64,000 nt of DNA from Narthecium ossifragum (GCA_963920575.1 OY986965.1:31242007-31306006); one strand, 5' to 3'; positions 24,168-37,227 are shown, counted from the stretch's first letter. Made by a program: numbers and translations. Notes: generated from the sequence alone by a model not told the origin.

Positions 24168-24510
24168 CGAGATGGGCGTGGATGACGTAGGTGGCAGTCT
24201 GGAAGAGGCTGCGGTTGGAGGCGATGGGAACAGAGGAGTTCTTGGGCTTGGAGGTGGCGAGGGAGGAGAGGTAGAGGAGGCGAGACTTGTTCTGGGTGAG
24301 GAGAGGTGACCACTATGAAGAAGAGTGAGGTGACGGTGGTGGAGTCGATATCGACAATGAAAGAATAGGTTTTGCGATTGAAGCAGACGACGACATCGGC
24401 GTGGCGAGGGGGGAGGGGATTGCTTGGAAGTTGAGAAAGGACGATGGGCTTGGGGTGTTCGTCGAGGTCGAGGGAGAGGGAGTGGAAGGAGAGGGACGAA
24501 GGCGAGGAGG
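24168..24510 (-). pseudogene. Chimera of amine-oxidase-like and aspartyl-protease fragments
   Basis: Two unrelated coding fragments lie back to back on the minus strand. At 24326-24510 the reading LDLDEHPKPIVLSQLPSNP and PLPPRHADVVVCFNRKTYSF resembles the N-terminal domain of plant copper amine oxidases, which have LDEPxKxxVL, then PPRRAxVxxR. At 24168-24303, in another frame, KSRLLYLSSLATSK, VPIASNRSLFQTATYVIHA matches the start of nepenthesin-like aspartyl proteases, just before where GTPPQ would follow. The protease assignment is firm; the amine oxidase assignment is moderate. Such joined exon scraps are typical cargo of gene-capturing transposons, but I could not define the borders of one here. 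Confidence 0.6.
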
Positions 24511-25188
24511 AGAAGAGTGGGTGGGACTTGGGAGGGGAGGATGGCGCGGTTTTAAAACTAGGATGCAATTTAGAGTGAATGAAAATATTGATGGCAATAT
24601 ATTGTCATTTTTTAAAACCTAGAGATATCAAAATGTAATTTATCCGAATGTTTTTTTTATAGAAAATGAATGCTCACCTGCTACACGAGGCGTAAAAGTA
24701 TAATGAACGCCGGTCGCCCTGACTTCGAGCGCGGTTGCTACTCCTATCTTTTAGCGCCAGCTCACCATCGCTGCTTTATTTTATATTGAATTGGATCATT
24801 GAATGGGATTACTCAAAAAAGATTGTATATATATATATAAATGAGGAGAAAAATTTTGAGGAGACAGACCTGGTGGCGCCAAGTCCGACGTTGTGGGGGA
24901 AGATGGTGGCGCCGAAGAGGTTGTTGTGTCCGTGGATGGCGTCGATGCCGTAGATGATGGGTAGGCCGAGGCGGGAGGCGAGGGCCCACCGCTGCATCCC
25001 GTCTACCATGTCCGCCCACTCCTCGGCGGTGGCGCTCTCGAGCGGGGCGCTTCCGCAACGCTGCCGATGGAGAGGCGGGTGAGGGCGTCGGGTCGCTCGA
25101 TCTGTGTCATCTGACCAGCCTTCTCCTCCAGCGTCATCCGCGACAGCAGGTCTCGCACCCTCCTCTCGACTGGCTCCGATGTGTACAC

Positions 25189-26319
25189 ATGACAGCCATT
25201 GATGCTCGTCCGCTCGTAACTCGCCGGAACGAAGTCAAACTATATTGCAAGTGTAAACCAGACGTACGTTGTGCTCGTATCTCATTGGCTATTTATTTGC
25301 TTTCGAGCTATCATTGCTAGTTTCTTTATGTTTGTGGGGCCGTTGGCTTTGCCAAAGCTAACTCAAATCATTGAAGGGAGGCCTGCACTCAAATCAGATC
25401 ACGGCAAATTAGTATTTTTTTTTTTTTGAGATTGGCCGCCACATCATCATGATGTATAAGTTTTAACAAAGATGACATGGAGAAAACAGAAATAAAAAAT
25501 TGAGAATTTTAAAATATGATAAAATTGAGAGGAATAGAAATCCAATTTTTGATGGATCAGAGTAACGTTTTTTTCTTGGCAAAAGAATGCTGGTTTTTCA
25601 TAATTAATACCCACAAAATATTTTCTCGTGAACCAGACACCAGACAGAGAACCTCCTATGATTTGATGCATTAGACTATCTTTTCCCTTGATTTTAGTAT
25701 AAACATGAGGCGAGGGGGCCAAGCACCATAAACCGGAGGAGGAAGCCCAAGCCGCCGCCGCCGTCGACCGCAACAACCTCTCCGCCTTCTTCGACCAACC
25801 CCTCCGCCACCTCCGCAAAGAAATGGAAGCCAACACCAAAACCCTCGAGAGAAACAAGTACCAAGCTCAACAAAGGTCTTTTAATCTCTCCATCCTCTTA
25901 AAACCTATAACTTAATCATCTTGTTTCCTCTTGTAAGTACTCATCAACAGTACTCATTTTTTGAACAGCAACAACCAAGTCTAACTTAGAAGAAGCACCG
26001 CAATTAGAAGGCCAAAACAGAGGAACCCATTTGAGAAGCAGCCCAGCTGTCTCTTGGAGGGTTAGAGCAGGAAAAGAAGTGGTGATCAAACTGTCACTAC
26101 AATCAAGAAGAACCCTATGCGGGTATCTCCAATTAACTAATTTAGCGTTATCAACAATTAACTATATAAACATATTGTCCTTGCTTTTCACCGTCATCTT
26201 ATTCCAATCCCTTACAGGCCTCAAAATACATACGTTGTGGATAGCAAGAAACACGGCACAAATAATAGGAATAAATGGTGTATAAATTGGATTCCTCTCC
26301 CACATTTTTCATACAATGA
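25189..26319. other. Spacer between tandem GH3 copies
   Basis: No complete gene. A GC-richer patch at 25710-25875 could encode a short acidic/basic peptide on the plus strand, but I recognise no family. The rest is AT-rich. Confidence 0.4.
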
Positions 26320-29300
26320 TCACAGTTTGTTGAACTGGTCCATATTCATCTTTAAACCAAATCCGAGAGGGAACAGAGGATCATAGGACTGATGCCCAGC
26401 ATTCATTGGTAACTGATTCATTGTTTTGAACCATGTTACTGGGAGCACACCCTCAAAGTCATAATCTCCAAACAACACATCGGCAACCCCGCCTCCCTCG
26501 CTGCCTGGTAACCAAGCAACTACCAAAGCTTCTATTAGATCCAACATACTGGGTTTGAGAACTAATGGCCTCCCAGATATCAGAATCACCGATGTGGGAA
26601 CTTTGCTAGCCACAAGATTTACTATGTCGGTGCCATTTAGAGGGATATGGAGATCTGATCGGTCTCCAGTGAATTCTGCGTATGGAACCTCCCCAACGAC
26701 CACCACTGCACATGAGAAATCTTGATCTGAAAAGGTAGCTGCCGATGGGTGTTCTTCGTACATTACTTCAGTATCCTCTCCTACTGCTGCTCTGATGCCT
26801 TCCAAGATGGTCGTGCCTGTGAACAAGAATTTAGAATGAGTTTTCCTGTAAAAGCTCGAAGTCAACTTCACATTCTAAATAGTAGAAAAACACAGTCCAA
26901 TAACTCTATTGAACAGAAAATCATGATGGCCAGGCTTTCAAGCTGCAGGCATGAGGAGGGGAGATAAAAGATAAAAATATCAGATGAATATCCCCCTAGT
27001 TTCCGAAAGATTGATGCATCAGCAAAGTTATGTGCCTTATCAACCAGGACATTAGTAGTTAAATCTACATTATATTTAGAAAACAAAAATGTTAACGTGG
27101 ACAAAGGCAGATTTGAAAAGGTAGATTTTTAAGCAGCTTAATCATGTTCTCATGATGGAAGTAGTTAACCCACAGCATTTGGAGCACATAACAAAGCCCA
27201 AAGATGTTGGACATAGTTGAAATGGGGATGTCCATGATCATAAGTAATGTGATAGAACATAGATTGGTGGAAGGATTTGAGCAACATACCATGATATATA
27301 GGCGTTTGACACATTTTTATATGTATAAAGTAGAGAGTATTGCACAGATAGAACTTTGGGCTATGAAATAATCCAGGAGTATTTAGTTCATAGAAACACG
27401 TACAAGGGAAACACATAGTTTGATGGGTCAGGGTGATGTGGAATTAAGTTGGGAATAGGATAATGAAAGATTTCTGCAGTTTTCTGGGAGGACTATGACT
27501 GACTCATGCATGAAGGATTCCGATCCCATAACATCACGAGGAAAAAGAAAGTGTTGATAATCATTGCAGTGGCACCATACCAGTTGTTATTCTTCCACCG
27601 CTTCCATGCCATGTTATTGTCCATCCTCCACATTGATATCCAATGTCATCAGCATGCGTTCCTGCAACCAGAATTTTTCTAGTATCTCTGTTCAGAGGAA
27701 GAAAGGGTTTATTGGCATCCTTTCCATTTTTTAGAAGAACCAAGGACTTCCGCACTGCCTCACGTGCTAATTCTCGATGTTCCTGAACAGGATACCGATA
27801 TCGGTAAATAACTAAGTTAACCTTTCTTGTTGTGAAATGGTTAATAACTCCAATAAGTGTAATGAGTACAGAGTAACAATTTATGATGAACAGTTTACCT
27901 TACCTTGTTGTTAACAATATTTAGTAAAGACCGATCTGAGAAAGGCTGATCAAATACTCCAGAAATAAATTTCACTCTCAAGATCCTCTCCACAGCATCA
28001 TCAATCCTTGACTTGGGTACCTCTCCTGATTCCACTAGAGATATCAAATCTTCTAGGAACTTTTTATATCTGTGAGGCACCATTATCTGAAATAATTTCT
28101 CAGCAAACAAAATTGCGGATGACTATGGTTGCAAAGGACATTTATACTACTGTAATCCAAGTGTTTACCATGTCAACTCCAGCATTAATCGAAGCAGCAA
28201 TACAATAACGATAATTAGATCCCTGCGGCTGAGAAAGCCTATCTATACCCTCCCAATCTGATATCACAAAACCCTGTGATAAAAAAAACTAGCTCATGAG
28301 CTTGTAGATTAACGACTATGAATACATGGTTGTAGAAAAATAAAACACTTATAAAATTTCTTTTAAAGGTTGTTTGTAATAGCACAAGACCTATGATATA
28401 GCACAATGAAAGCTACAAGAGGGAAAGGACATGCAAAGGTAATTGGCATATATGATCCAAAGAATTGATATCTGCTGATTAAGATCAATACTGTACTTGT
28501 TCTTCAGTTATAGCAGCTAGAAAACAGGCATGGCTGTGTATAGTACCTTGAAACCCATCTTATCCTTCAGAATATCAGTAATAAGGTACTTGTGAGCATG
28601 CAAATTAGTACCATTCCAGCTGGAATAAGATGCCATAACAGTACAGACCCCCTGAGCGAGGCAATCCAGATAAGGCCTCATATGTATCCTCTCCAGCTCG
28701 CTGAAGGAGCAAATGGTATTGCCTTCATTCCTCCCTTTGTCTGTACCTCCATCTCCAACAAAATGCTTAGCACATGCAACTACATTCTTGCTGTGGTCAT
28801 ATAAAATTATCCAAGAATTTTAATGAATATGATTGATGAAGCATGTACATGAATTCATGGAATCTTGATTCTTAAGCACTTCTACGAACATCAAATTTAG
28901 AAAACATTGCATGTCAATACGGTTGAAAAGATAGCTAGAGGAATGTAAACAAAAAAAGAGCACTAAACTGAATGAGCTTTTAAAGTGAGAAAGTGAACTG
29001 TGGTTACCATTGCCACTGGAAGTTGTAATATATTTCAGAAATTGACTACGACTGGCAAATTGCTTGCACTACACTAAACCAAATCAGAGCATTTCTGGAT
29101 ATGTCATTGCCGATGCCCATACCTTCCGGCAACAAAAGGATACCCCAAAGGGTGCCCTTCAGGCGGCGCTCCTTGCAAACCAGTAATAATGGAGGTCATG
29201 CTCCTCACGATCTCTGTGTCCTCGCTGTAGCTCTCATAGCATCTCCCCCATCTCAGATCCCTGCAAACCTAGAAAAACAGCACCACCACAACCCTTTACC

Positions 29301-29965
29301 TATTAATCGAACACTACGGCAGTAACGGCACTACCATGGAAATGCATTGAGACATGGCAAGAAAAAACTCCAGAATTTCATAAAATCAATGTAGAAAAGA
29401 AGAAAGGCATTCTTACAGCTACACAAGGCGCAAAAGCATAGTGGATGCCACTCGCCCTGACTTCGAGCGCGGTCGCTACTCCTATCTTCCGCGCCAGCTC
29501 TCCATCCCTTTATATCGGATGGGGTTACTCAAAAGGATCTATAAAAAGAATGGGAAAAAAAGCATCAGGAAGAGGTGTTTGAGACCTTGTGGCGCCAAGT
29601 CCGACGTTGTGGGGGAAGATGGTGGCGCCAAAGAGGTTGTTGTGGCCGTGGACAGCGTCGGTGCCATAGATAATGGGGATGCCGAGGCGGGAGGCGAGGG
29701 CCCACCGCTGCATCTCGTCCACCATGTCCGCCCAATCCGCCGCGGTGGCGCGCTCGCGGGGGGCGCTGCCGCCAGCGTTGAGTACGCTGCCGATGGAGAG
29801 GCGGGTGAGTGCGTCGGGAGATGTCACGCTTCGCTCGATCTGTGCCATCTGACCAGCCTTCTCCTCCAGCGTCATCCGCAACAGCAGGTCGCGCACCCTC
29901 CTCTCCACTGGCTGCGATGCGTCTCGGTATAGCCCCGGCGTCGTCGCCATATTGGTCATCGACAC
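26320..29965 (-). CDS. GH3 beta-glucosidase / beta-D-glucan exohydrolase, eight exons
   Basis: Family 3 glycoside hydrolase that removes glucose from beta-glucans or oligosaccharides. Exons in coding order are 29586-29965, 29417-29507, 29123-29268, 28547-28790, 28169-28273, 27904-28086, 27581-27782 and 26320-26816. All junctions are GT-AG and the product is 615 residues, the usual size. Hallmarks include [42 protein letters not shown], the nucleophile Asp in [26 protein letters not shown], the [11 protein letters not shown] segment expected to carry the acid/base Glu, and [20 protein letters not shown]. One oddity is RDLRWGR where most members have RDPRWGR. The chosen start gives no signal peptide, so it may be intracellular, or an upstream signal exon may have been missed. 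It is the live partner of the dead copy at 20040-25188. Confidence 0.93.
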
Positions 29966-30746
29966 ACGAAAGTACGATTGGAGCCTACTAGCACCTGCGC
30001 TTCTCTCCTCTTACCTCTCTCCGGTCCTAAATCGCGGGGACTAAAGTCAGCTAGAGTATACGTTGAAAACAAGCACCGTTTTATTACCCTCTTGTCATGG
30101 GCTATATATAGTCCATACACCTGGACGGCTTATCTACCAGATTTGTCTGATCTCTTCAAACAAAATGCCAGGAAAAAACTATAGCCACGTAAACGCTGGG
30201 TTAAGATACTGATATTTCTAATCTAACATTTCAATAAGGTAAGACAATCCCGTGGCAATTTATAAATATTGGTTCAAGCATAAGACCCTCCTCTTTAATC
30301 TTGATGTATGTATAAAGCAGGAGAGGCATTCTTCTGCACCGTACCGTGATGGAATAGCTGTCGAAGCAGACTAGCTTCATGATATCAAGAAGATCATCAA
30401 ACACATGTTTCACAGGATTAGTCACAGCTTCTAATGAGCAAATAAAATCTAGAAGAGAAGGCAACAAGTAATGGAAAAAAGCACATTAAACAAACTATCA
30501 CGAAACCCAAACCAAAACTTACTGATGTTGCAACCAATCATGCGGCCGTCATCGGGATTAACTTTACCAAAAGAAATCACAGGAATTGCAAAAATCAACT
30601 CTACATAATAAGACAGCCAGCCAGCCTGATCTTTAGATGGCCAGTAAACAGGGAACAAGAAAAAATTGATACAAAAAGATGATCTACATCTAGATCACAA
30701 AGGCCAGGAAGACTCAATTTTGATGGTTTTTTAGGCGGCCATTTCT
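29966..30746. other. Spacer between GH3 and L4 genes
   Basis: It holds the GH3 promoter side and the probable 3' UTR of the L4 gene, which lies upstream in the same orientation. Short reading frames here have no recognisable product. Confidence 0.4.
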
Positions 30747-31149
30747 CTATGCTGCCTCTGAACTTTCATCCCCCTCAGCGTCTTCATTCCCTTCTGGAAA
30801 CCAACAGCCAAAGAGAGTTATCAGATTCTTCCAGAAAAAAACAGAGACTTGTATATTTGCAGACGAAGTTGATATGGCAAACAAAGTTGGTTTTTAGTTG
30901 AAATAAAGCTCAATCTCCTCCAGCTTTCAACAAGCAAAACTATCATCACCAAAGTAACTTATAAGACTAAAATAACTGGCAAGAGACTTCTCTATAGGGA
31001 ATCCATTCAAAGGATTCTCGTATTAACAAATGATCCATAAGCGAATCATTTCGACGCATAATGTTCCCAAGCATTTAGTGGCAACAGAAACAAGATATCC
31101 TATTGAAGAATTTGAAGAAAAAAAAACAAAAATGCAACAAATTTAACAT

Positions 31150-31217
<68 letters not shown>

Positions 31218-32081
31218 AGGGGAATTACCTTGAACAGCCTCCACTTCCTCTTCCTCTCCGCCGTCATCATCGTCCTCTACAACATCAGGACCATACATGG
31301 CATTCAAATGCTCCAAGGCGGACCGCGTGAACACCAGCTTCTGGGAATCGAGAATGTCGAACAAGTTCAACGTCCTCGGAGTCAGCATTTTGAGCGTCCC
31401 GATGTTCCTGCAGGATAACATCACATTGTCCGGCACGTCCGTCATCAGAAACATAGACTTCTCCTTGGGGTCCAACCCCCACCTCTTCATCGCCGCGATG
31501 AACTCCTTGGTCTTAGGCCCCCCGGCGAACTCCCCATCGAAGTCCTCAACCACCAGGGCGTCCGCAGAAGCGGCGGCACTGGCGATAGCTGTGGAGATAG
31601 CGAGGCGCTTCTCCTTGCGGTTGATCTTGATGGACCAGTCCCGGGGCTTGGGGCCGAATATCACCCCTCCGCCGGGACGGAGCGGGGTGCGCTGCGACCC
31701 ACGGCGGGCGCGGCCGGTCTTCTTCTGGGAATAGGGCTTCTTGCCACCGCCGCGAACCTCGGCGCGGGTGAGGGTGGAGGCGGTACCACGGCGTTGGTTC
31801 TGCCGGTCGGCCACGAGGGCGCGGTGGACCACCGCCCGGGCGGTCTCAGACGGGGCGGAGCGGAGATCAAGGGAGGCCTCGCCGACGGGGTTGCCGGAGA
31901 AGGAGAGGACGGGGATAGTAGCGAGCTCGGAGCGGATAGAGAGGGTGCGGTTAAAATTCTTTCGAGGGGAAAAGATGTGGCTAAAGGAGTGTAAAGGGGA
32001 TTTGGGGGTTTTATGGTGAGGAGATTGGAGAAAGATGGAAGAGGAGGAGAAGGAGAGGGACGACAAAGACGAGATTGGCAT
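30747..32081 (-). CDS. RPL4: 50S ribosomal protein L4, chloroplastic
   Basis: Nuclear-encoded L4 (uL4) of the plastid ribosome, which binds 23S rRNA and lines the exit tunnel. Exons are 31229-32081 and 30747-30793; the GT-AG intron splits a Glu codon and the product is 299 residues. Residues 1 to about 50 are Ser-rich and basic, a typical plastid transit peptide. The L4 core follows: RGTASTLTRAEVRGGGKKPY, GRARRGSQRTPLRPGGGVIF, and KSMFLMTDVPDNVMLSCRN. The C-terminus is a long acidic tail (DDDDGGEEEEVEAVQ, continued by exon 2), as in other plant plastid L4 proteins. The intron starts next to a long TG/AG microsatellite. Expression is expected in green tissue. Confidence 0.95.
31149..31214. repeat. 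TG/AG compound microsatellite in the L4 intron
   Basis: A TG run is followed directly by an AG run of about 34 bases. It lies just inside the L4 intron, about 15 bp from the splice donor. Reading through it gives spurious Ser-Leu and Thr-His tails. Confidence 0.95.
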
Positions 32082-32287
32082 CGTCTTCTGGGTTTGGGTG
32101 TCAGGTAGCTTAGCTGTGGGATGGAAGAAGACGCTCTAATGGGTTGCTATGCATCGCTCGCGTTATCCAGGAGGTTGGAGGAGGATCATCATCCAGTTCA
32201 TACATACATTCACAGATAAGATCTGTTGCACACCGTCCGATTAAACCAGTTGAAGTAGGGAAAAAAAAGAATACTTAAAATTAAATA

Positions 32288-32359
32288 CGCCGTTGCCGGG
32301 GATCGAACCCGGGTCACCCGCGTGACAGGCGGGAATACTCACCACTATACTACAACGAC
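32288..32359 (-). tRNA. tRNA-Asp (GUC)
   Basis: A 72-nt cloverleaf on the minus strand. It has a seven-pair acceptor stem (GTCGTTG with CAACGGC), a D arm with TAGTATAGTGGT, the anticodon loop CTGTCAC giving anticodon GUC, and a T arm GGGTTCGATCCCC. The A-box and B-box promoters are therefore intact. A T run (plus-strand A8 at 32262-32269) about 18 bp beyond the 3' end can serve as Pol III terminator. No intron; the 3' CCA is not encoded, as normal for nuclear tRNAs. Confidence 0.97.
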
Positions 32360-32670
32360 CTTTTTGTTGATTTGACATCGCAAGTCCATTAAATTCAGCA
32401 ATATGAGGAAGCTCAGACACCCAAGAGGCCACCCGCCAACTGCTATGGTATTCTGACTATTCTCAATAAATGTGAATCTTAAATTCCCCAGATTCTATTA
32501 CGATTATTACAAGCCATGGTAATTCTACCCATGGGAACCGATTCTTTGTTTACTTTCTCTTCCTCGGTGACCAAGAAATCCTTAGGTTTCAGTCATACAA
32601 CATGTTATCCACCTATGATCAATACAAGGAAAAAGGAAAACAAAAGAAGAGAAGATAAAAAGGAAAATTA

Positions 32671-35600
32671 TTAGGCAGGTTTCAATCTTGGTTTTTTAAT
32701 CAAGTTGAGGTTCCCTTTCACCAACATATGAGCTGCTTTAACCAGCTCTTCCTTCACCATAAAGAGAACTGCAGCAGCAAAGACACTTTGCACAATTTTT
32801 GTGCCCATCCCTTTGTAAAAACCTGAAAGGCCTTCATAGTGAATCATCTTTGTGATCGCATCAAGTGTTCCTGTGTATAAAATTTTACAGACCAATTCAG
32901 ATTGAAAGAAGCTGATTTGAACCGAACTGAGATTGCTAGCTGCAGAACACATGCTAAAGTCCACTTAGTTATAGCAGATACAAACCCTTGTACTGATGCC
33001 TCTTGTCACCATCATGCAACTGCTTTGCCTGAAGCCTCGCCTAGAAAGAACAACAGCTCAAAACTATAGCATCAAATGTGACACAAGGTGAACTTAAACA
33101 ACAGCACATGGTAGTCACCTTTATAACAAGAAGGGGATATGTCACAACAGTGGCTCCAAGTTTTGCAACAGCTCCAAGAAGGAAAATCTGATTATGGTTC
33201 CACCAAATATTAGGTCAGTGGTTTTCCCTGGCACAGAAAACTATAATCTAAAAGAACAACACAACTGCATCATCAAGAGTTTGAACGGACAAAAATCTGA
33301 ACTAGAAGTGCTGTGAAACTGATACTAGAATTATACTTGCAAAGGAAACTAAACTGATAACTTTCAAGAACCACTATTTAGATTTCATAATTTTACATGC
33401 ATTGGCTGCTTGGAGCCATGCCACATGCTAATCTAACAGGTCCATACATCCAAATAGACTTGATTAAAGAAAGCAAGCTAGAACTCATATAGAAGGAATT
33501 TAATGACAACAACCAGAACAAGAACTGGGTTCAATTACGTCTTCAATGATATAATACACCAAACTTAGCATGAGGGACAAATGATTCACGCGGGCCCATC
33601 ATATTGGTCCAGAGAGAGAAAGGGAGAAAATTTTTCTTGACCAGCAATAGTGTCAAGATCATACTCCAAGGCTTATTATTAGAACCTTCAGAGCAGTATC
33701 CATGTTTCAAATTTAAGTTGATGCGTACCTCGAGAGCTGTTAACCCATCAACTCCCTTCACATTTAGAGCATGCCGTCTTTCCTTCAGCTTCTTCAGGAG
33801 TGTCTCATACAACATGAACTGGAGAGAAGGATTGCTAACCTGTAATATTCGACCCTAACATTAGTGCCGTGCCTGAATAAACTAAATAAGTTTACTTCCT
33901 ACTAACCATAATCAGTGTTGGAAATACACCCTTCCAGAAGCCTAAGACGCCAGCCTCATCATAGAGTTCTTGAACCTGTTAAGATAACTGAGTCAAGAAA
34001 ACCATCCACATCATATTAAGAACAGAGTGAAAGATAGAGCTAATTACAACCTTACAACATCCCAGTTGCATAAATATTCACAATAAGAAAAAAAACTAAT
34101 CCGTAGGTCGAAATCACAAATTTATACCCTAAATCAAGGAAGTCTTCATGGAAGAATCTACCTACGTGCGCTGAGAACCTTCCGAGAAGAATGTGGAGAC
34201 CATATCCCACTTTGCTACATAGGTTATAGTTTTTTATGTGAATGTGATTCTCCACTTATCAACTGACAATCCACATACAAGTTCCCATTAGTTTGATTTT
34301 TCCTTATCAGATAAGGTTATTCAACTTCAAAAAATTTCATCTGAGTCATTTTCCCCCCTTCATTTATGGTTCTCTTCACATACAAGTCAATGGTAGTTTT
34401 AGATATCATGCAGCACATAACTCATTAATAAGTGCCAAAAATAAGTCATATTGAAGTGCCAAAAATAGCAAAGAATGCTTCAGTAATAATATATCTTACT
34501 CATTAACACTAAAGCAAGTAGCCAAGAGTAATAATCAATAAGCGATGGATTGAGTCTTTGCCAACTATAGATAATCTCGGGTTCAAATGAAAAAGGTCCT
34601 CGTACGTACAGCATTGCTGGTAGCATATGGAGGAGGCTCAATCAGATTGCTCTGAATTGGATCATCCAAAACAAGCGACAAGGCATCAGTAGGCGGTGCT
34701 TTTCTGGCCTTCCTATGAGTCTACAAAGTGCAAGATATATTCAATAGTGAACCAAGTAAGCATACACCATTTACAAAAGACAATTGCGTCAAAAATAGTT
34801 GCCTAGAAGTAACTATATTGTCAACTGGTTTTTACCTGCATGCGTGTAACTATAACCCAGATAGGATTCGTCAGTAGCACATTAATGCATCTGCATCAGA
34901 CAAAAATAACTTAATTAGGTGCCATGATGCTAATTTCAGTAATGTGTTCAGACATGCTATGACCACGTCTGATCTCAGAAAGGGAACATTCCCTTTTCCC
35001 TTCCCATTATCAGCTCAAATAAATCAAAAACTTTAACACCATACTCACTAGTGAATCTTAGATGCATAAAGCATGACAGACAAAACAACAAGCTTTGGAC
35101 CTTATGTATATTTAATATGACACCGATATTACATTTTTTCAAGTCCTTAAGGTAAAAGCTAATCACCCAGATAATGCAGCGACTATGAGTGACTGCAACA
35201 TTCCGACCGATCCATCCCCACTTCCTCTCTTCCAGCGATCAAGAGCAGCAGCTTCTGCCTTGTTCCTAAATATTTGATAGAAATAGTAGTAAACACCCTG
35301 TAACAGAAGATTAATGATTAAATTATAAAAAGCCATCAATCTGCTCACATGTGAAACTTGATGCATGACATAAACAAAAAAGATGGTAAGAGAGTGATCA
35401 AGAAATCATGGGCAATCCAATTGATCATGGTTTCTGGTGACTTCAAGTATGGCAGCATCTGATGTAGTCAAAATGAAACATATTAACTGCAAGGGCAATT
35501 GAGTTCAAACAATATGCAGATGCAAATAGTTGGGACTTGTTTTAGTACATTTTTCATCGGTGCACAACTAACTATGGCCAAACAAGACCATTGAATTGGA

Positions 35601-36593
35601 AGACATCTGGTTAAATTCCACATGACCACACATGCATGCATGCAGATGCAAATAGTTGGGACTTGTTTTAGTAAGAGCTACTACATGCACAATTGGCCAG
35701 ATAATCTAGCATTGATACAGCTTGTTAAATTTACATTTTGATGCAAACGTCAGCAATTAAGAATTCGATTCAGAAAGAATATAGCTTCATTGCAACCTTT
35801 CCAGTTACAACCATGCACAATTGGGCAGATAATCTAGCATTGATACAGCTTGTTAAATTTACATTTTGATGCAAACGTCAGCAATTAAGAATTCGATTCA
35901 GAAAGAATATAGCTTCATTGCAACCTTTCCAGTTACAACCATGGATGCCCCTAGTGCTAGACTGATCCATTCCCATCCAAGTCTTTTTTTCCATGATTTG
36001 GTCAAGAAATTTAATAAAAAGATTAAAAGAAGGAATTATCAGGACCTAATCAAGACAAGGGTGGGTCACGCGGCCAAGAAAAAGGTTAATTGGCAAAAGA
36101 GCAGGTCTGATGATTCTAAGAATGCAGTAAGCAAGACAACAGGCGTGCAGGTTGACGAGCAGCGAGGCTGTGGTGCGCTTACCTGAGATGCCGCCGTGCC
36201 GACCAGCGACGGCCCTAGGCCACCGTACAGCCGCTCCCATCCCTCATGCTTCACGACCTGCGTCCCAATTTTATCACGATCGTTAATGACCGAAAATTCT
36301 ATCTTCGAGAACAAAAAAAAGGGGTAGAGCGTGAGAGAACCTGGCAAATCAGCCGTATGGTTCCATCTTTGCGTCCAGCCTTGGACGGATCGCGTTCGGT
36401 TTGCTGACGAGTGTTAACCTGAGACGATCCACAGAAAAAAAAGAGAGAAGATCTATATCGTGAGATTGACCACGGATACAACCACTATAGAACGATACGA
36501 AAAGAAACTCACGGTTTGCAAGGGGAATGTGAGGAGTTGAGCGATGATGCCTCCGCCGGCGCCAGCGAGCCCGTTGATCAGGGCGTCCGACAT
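32671..36593 (-). CDS. PXN: Peroxisomal NAD carrier (mitochondrial carrier family), eleven exons
   Basis: Mitochondrial-carrier-family protein matching plant PXN, which imports NAD+ into peroxisomes. Exons in coding order are 36513-36593, 36341-36418, 36183-36257, 35167-35297, 34836-34890, 34610-34720, 33907-33975, 33729-33839, 33119-33187, 32986-33040 and 32671-32870. Every junction is GT-AG and the product is 344 residues. The three carrier signatures are present: FPLQTVNTRQQTERD, TNPIWVIVTRMQ and YPLLVIKARLQAKQ. Other PXN-like blocks are EGWERLYGGLGPSLVGTAAS, GVYYYFYQIFRNKAEA and FYKGMGTKIVQSVFAAAVLF. Six membrane helices are expected. The basic C-terminal extension (LIKKPRLKPA) follows the last helix. 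Orientation and spacing suggest an independent gene behind the tRNA. Confidence 0.95.
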
Positions 36594-36599
36594 CTCTTC

Positions 36600-37227
36600 T
36601 CGCCGCGGCGAAGGTTGTAGAGATTGGATCACGGTGTGGAGAGGAGGTGGGAGGAATGAAGTCGGAAGCCCCGTTCAAAAAGAAGGAATAATACCGCAGG
36701 GGGTGGAACGGGAGGAGACGCAACGGAAAGGGTCCGATTTACGCATCAGACGACGTGGAAGAGTTGGGGAAAAAAAGAAAAAAGAAAAGCGAGTCAGTAT
36801 CTCTTGCTTTGGAAGTAACCGCGAGCGGTCGCGGTCGGACTCGAAAGCGAACCCTCCACCCTGAGGAAAGTGCTGTGAAACCAGCGGACGAGTGCCATCA
36901 ATGGATCTCCGATATTCATCCCATATGATTCCGCATCCAATTATTAATCAAAGAAATTCATACTCCCCGGGTCCTTTGTTCAATTCGGAAGGACAAAGTC
37001 ATATATGATTACTAATAAGTCCTCTGTCATACGCAGGGTAATTACTCTCTCTCTTTATCTTCTCTAATAACTTCTCACTAATTCCCTTGCTCTCTCACTA
37101 ACTCCCCATCCACATAGGATGACCCTCTTCCTCACTAACTCCCCTCCACTCTTCATAACCCTCTCCACGTAGACTCACATAAGACAACGAAAGTTTAATT
37201 TAACCATCTCTTTTAGGATGATAATAA
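36600..37227. other. PXN upstream region
   Basis: 5' UTR and promoter side of PXN, then spacer with CT-rich stretches. No other gene is seen. Confidence 0.4.

Larger units (their letters stand above)
20040..25188 (-). pseudogene. Decayed GH3 beta-glucosidase/glucan exohydrolase paralogue
   Basis: This is a degenerate tandem copy of the intact GH3 gene at 26320-29965, with exons in the same order on the minus strand. Approximate exon remnants are 24880-25188 (exon 1, frameshifted), 24683-24775, 22789-22936, 22381-22625, 21990-22095, 21735-21905 and 21446-21640. The last exon is split into 21011-21120 and 20049-20339 by a MITE. Recognisable pieces include [59 protein letters not shown] and [17 protein letters not shown]. 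Exon 4 has lost the normal sequence after SWNG and the C-terminus is frameshifted to a premature end. Intron 2 has gained about 1.6 kb of transposons. It is not expected to give an enzyme. Confidence 0.9.

Noticed and set aside
25710..25875. A short exon (acidic/basic peptide) between the GH3 copies
   Set aside because: I could not match it to any family, and it has no supported neighbours or splice partners.
31103..31330. Cys-Val and Arg-Glu repeat peptide
   Set aside because: This is a direct translation of the TG/AG microsatellite in the L4 intron.
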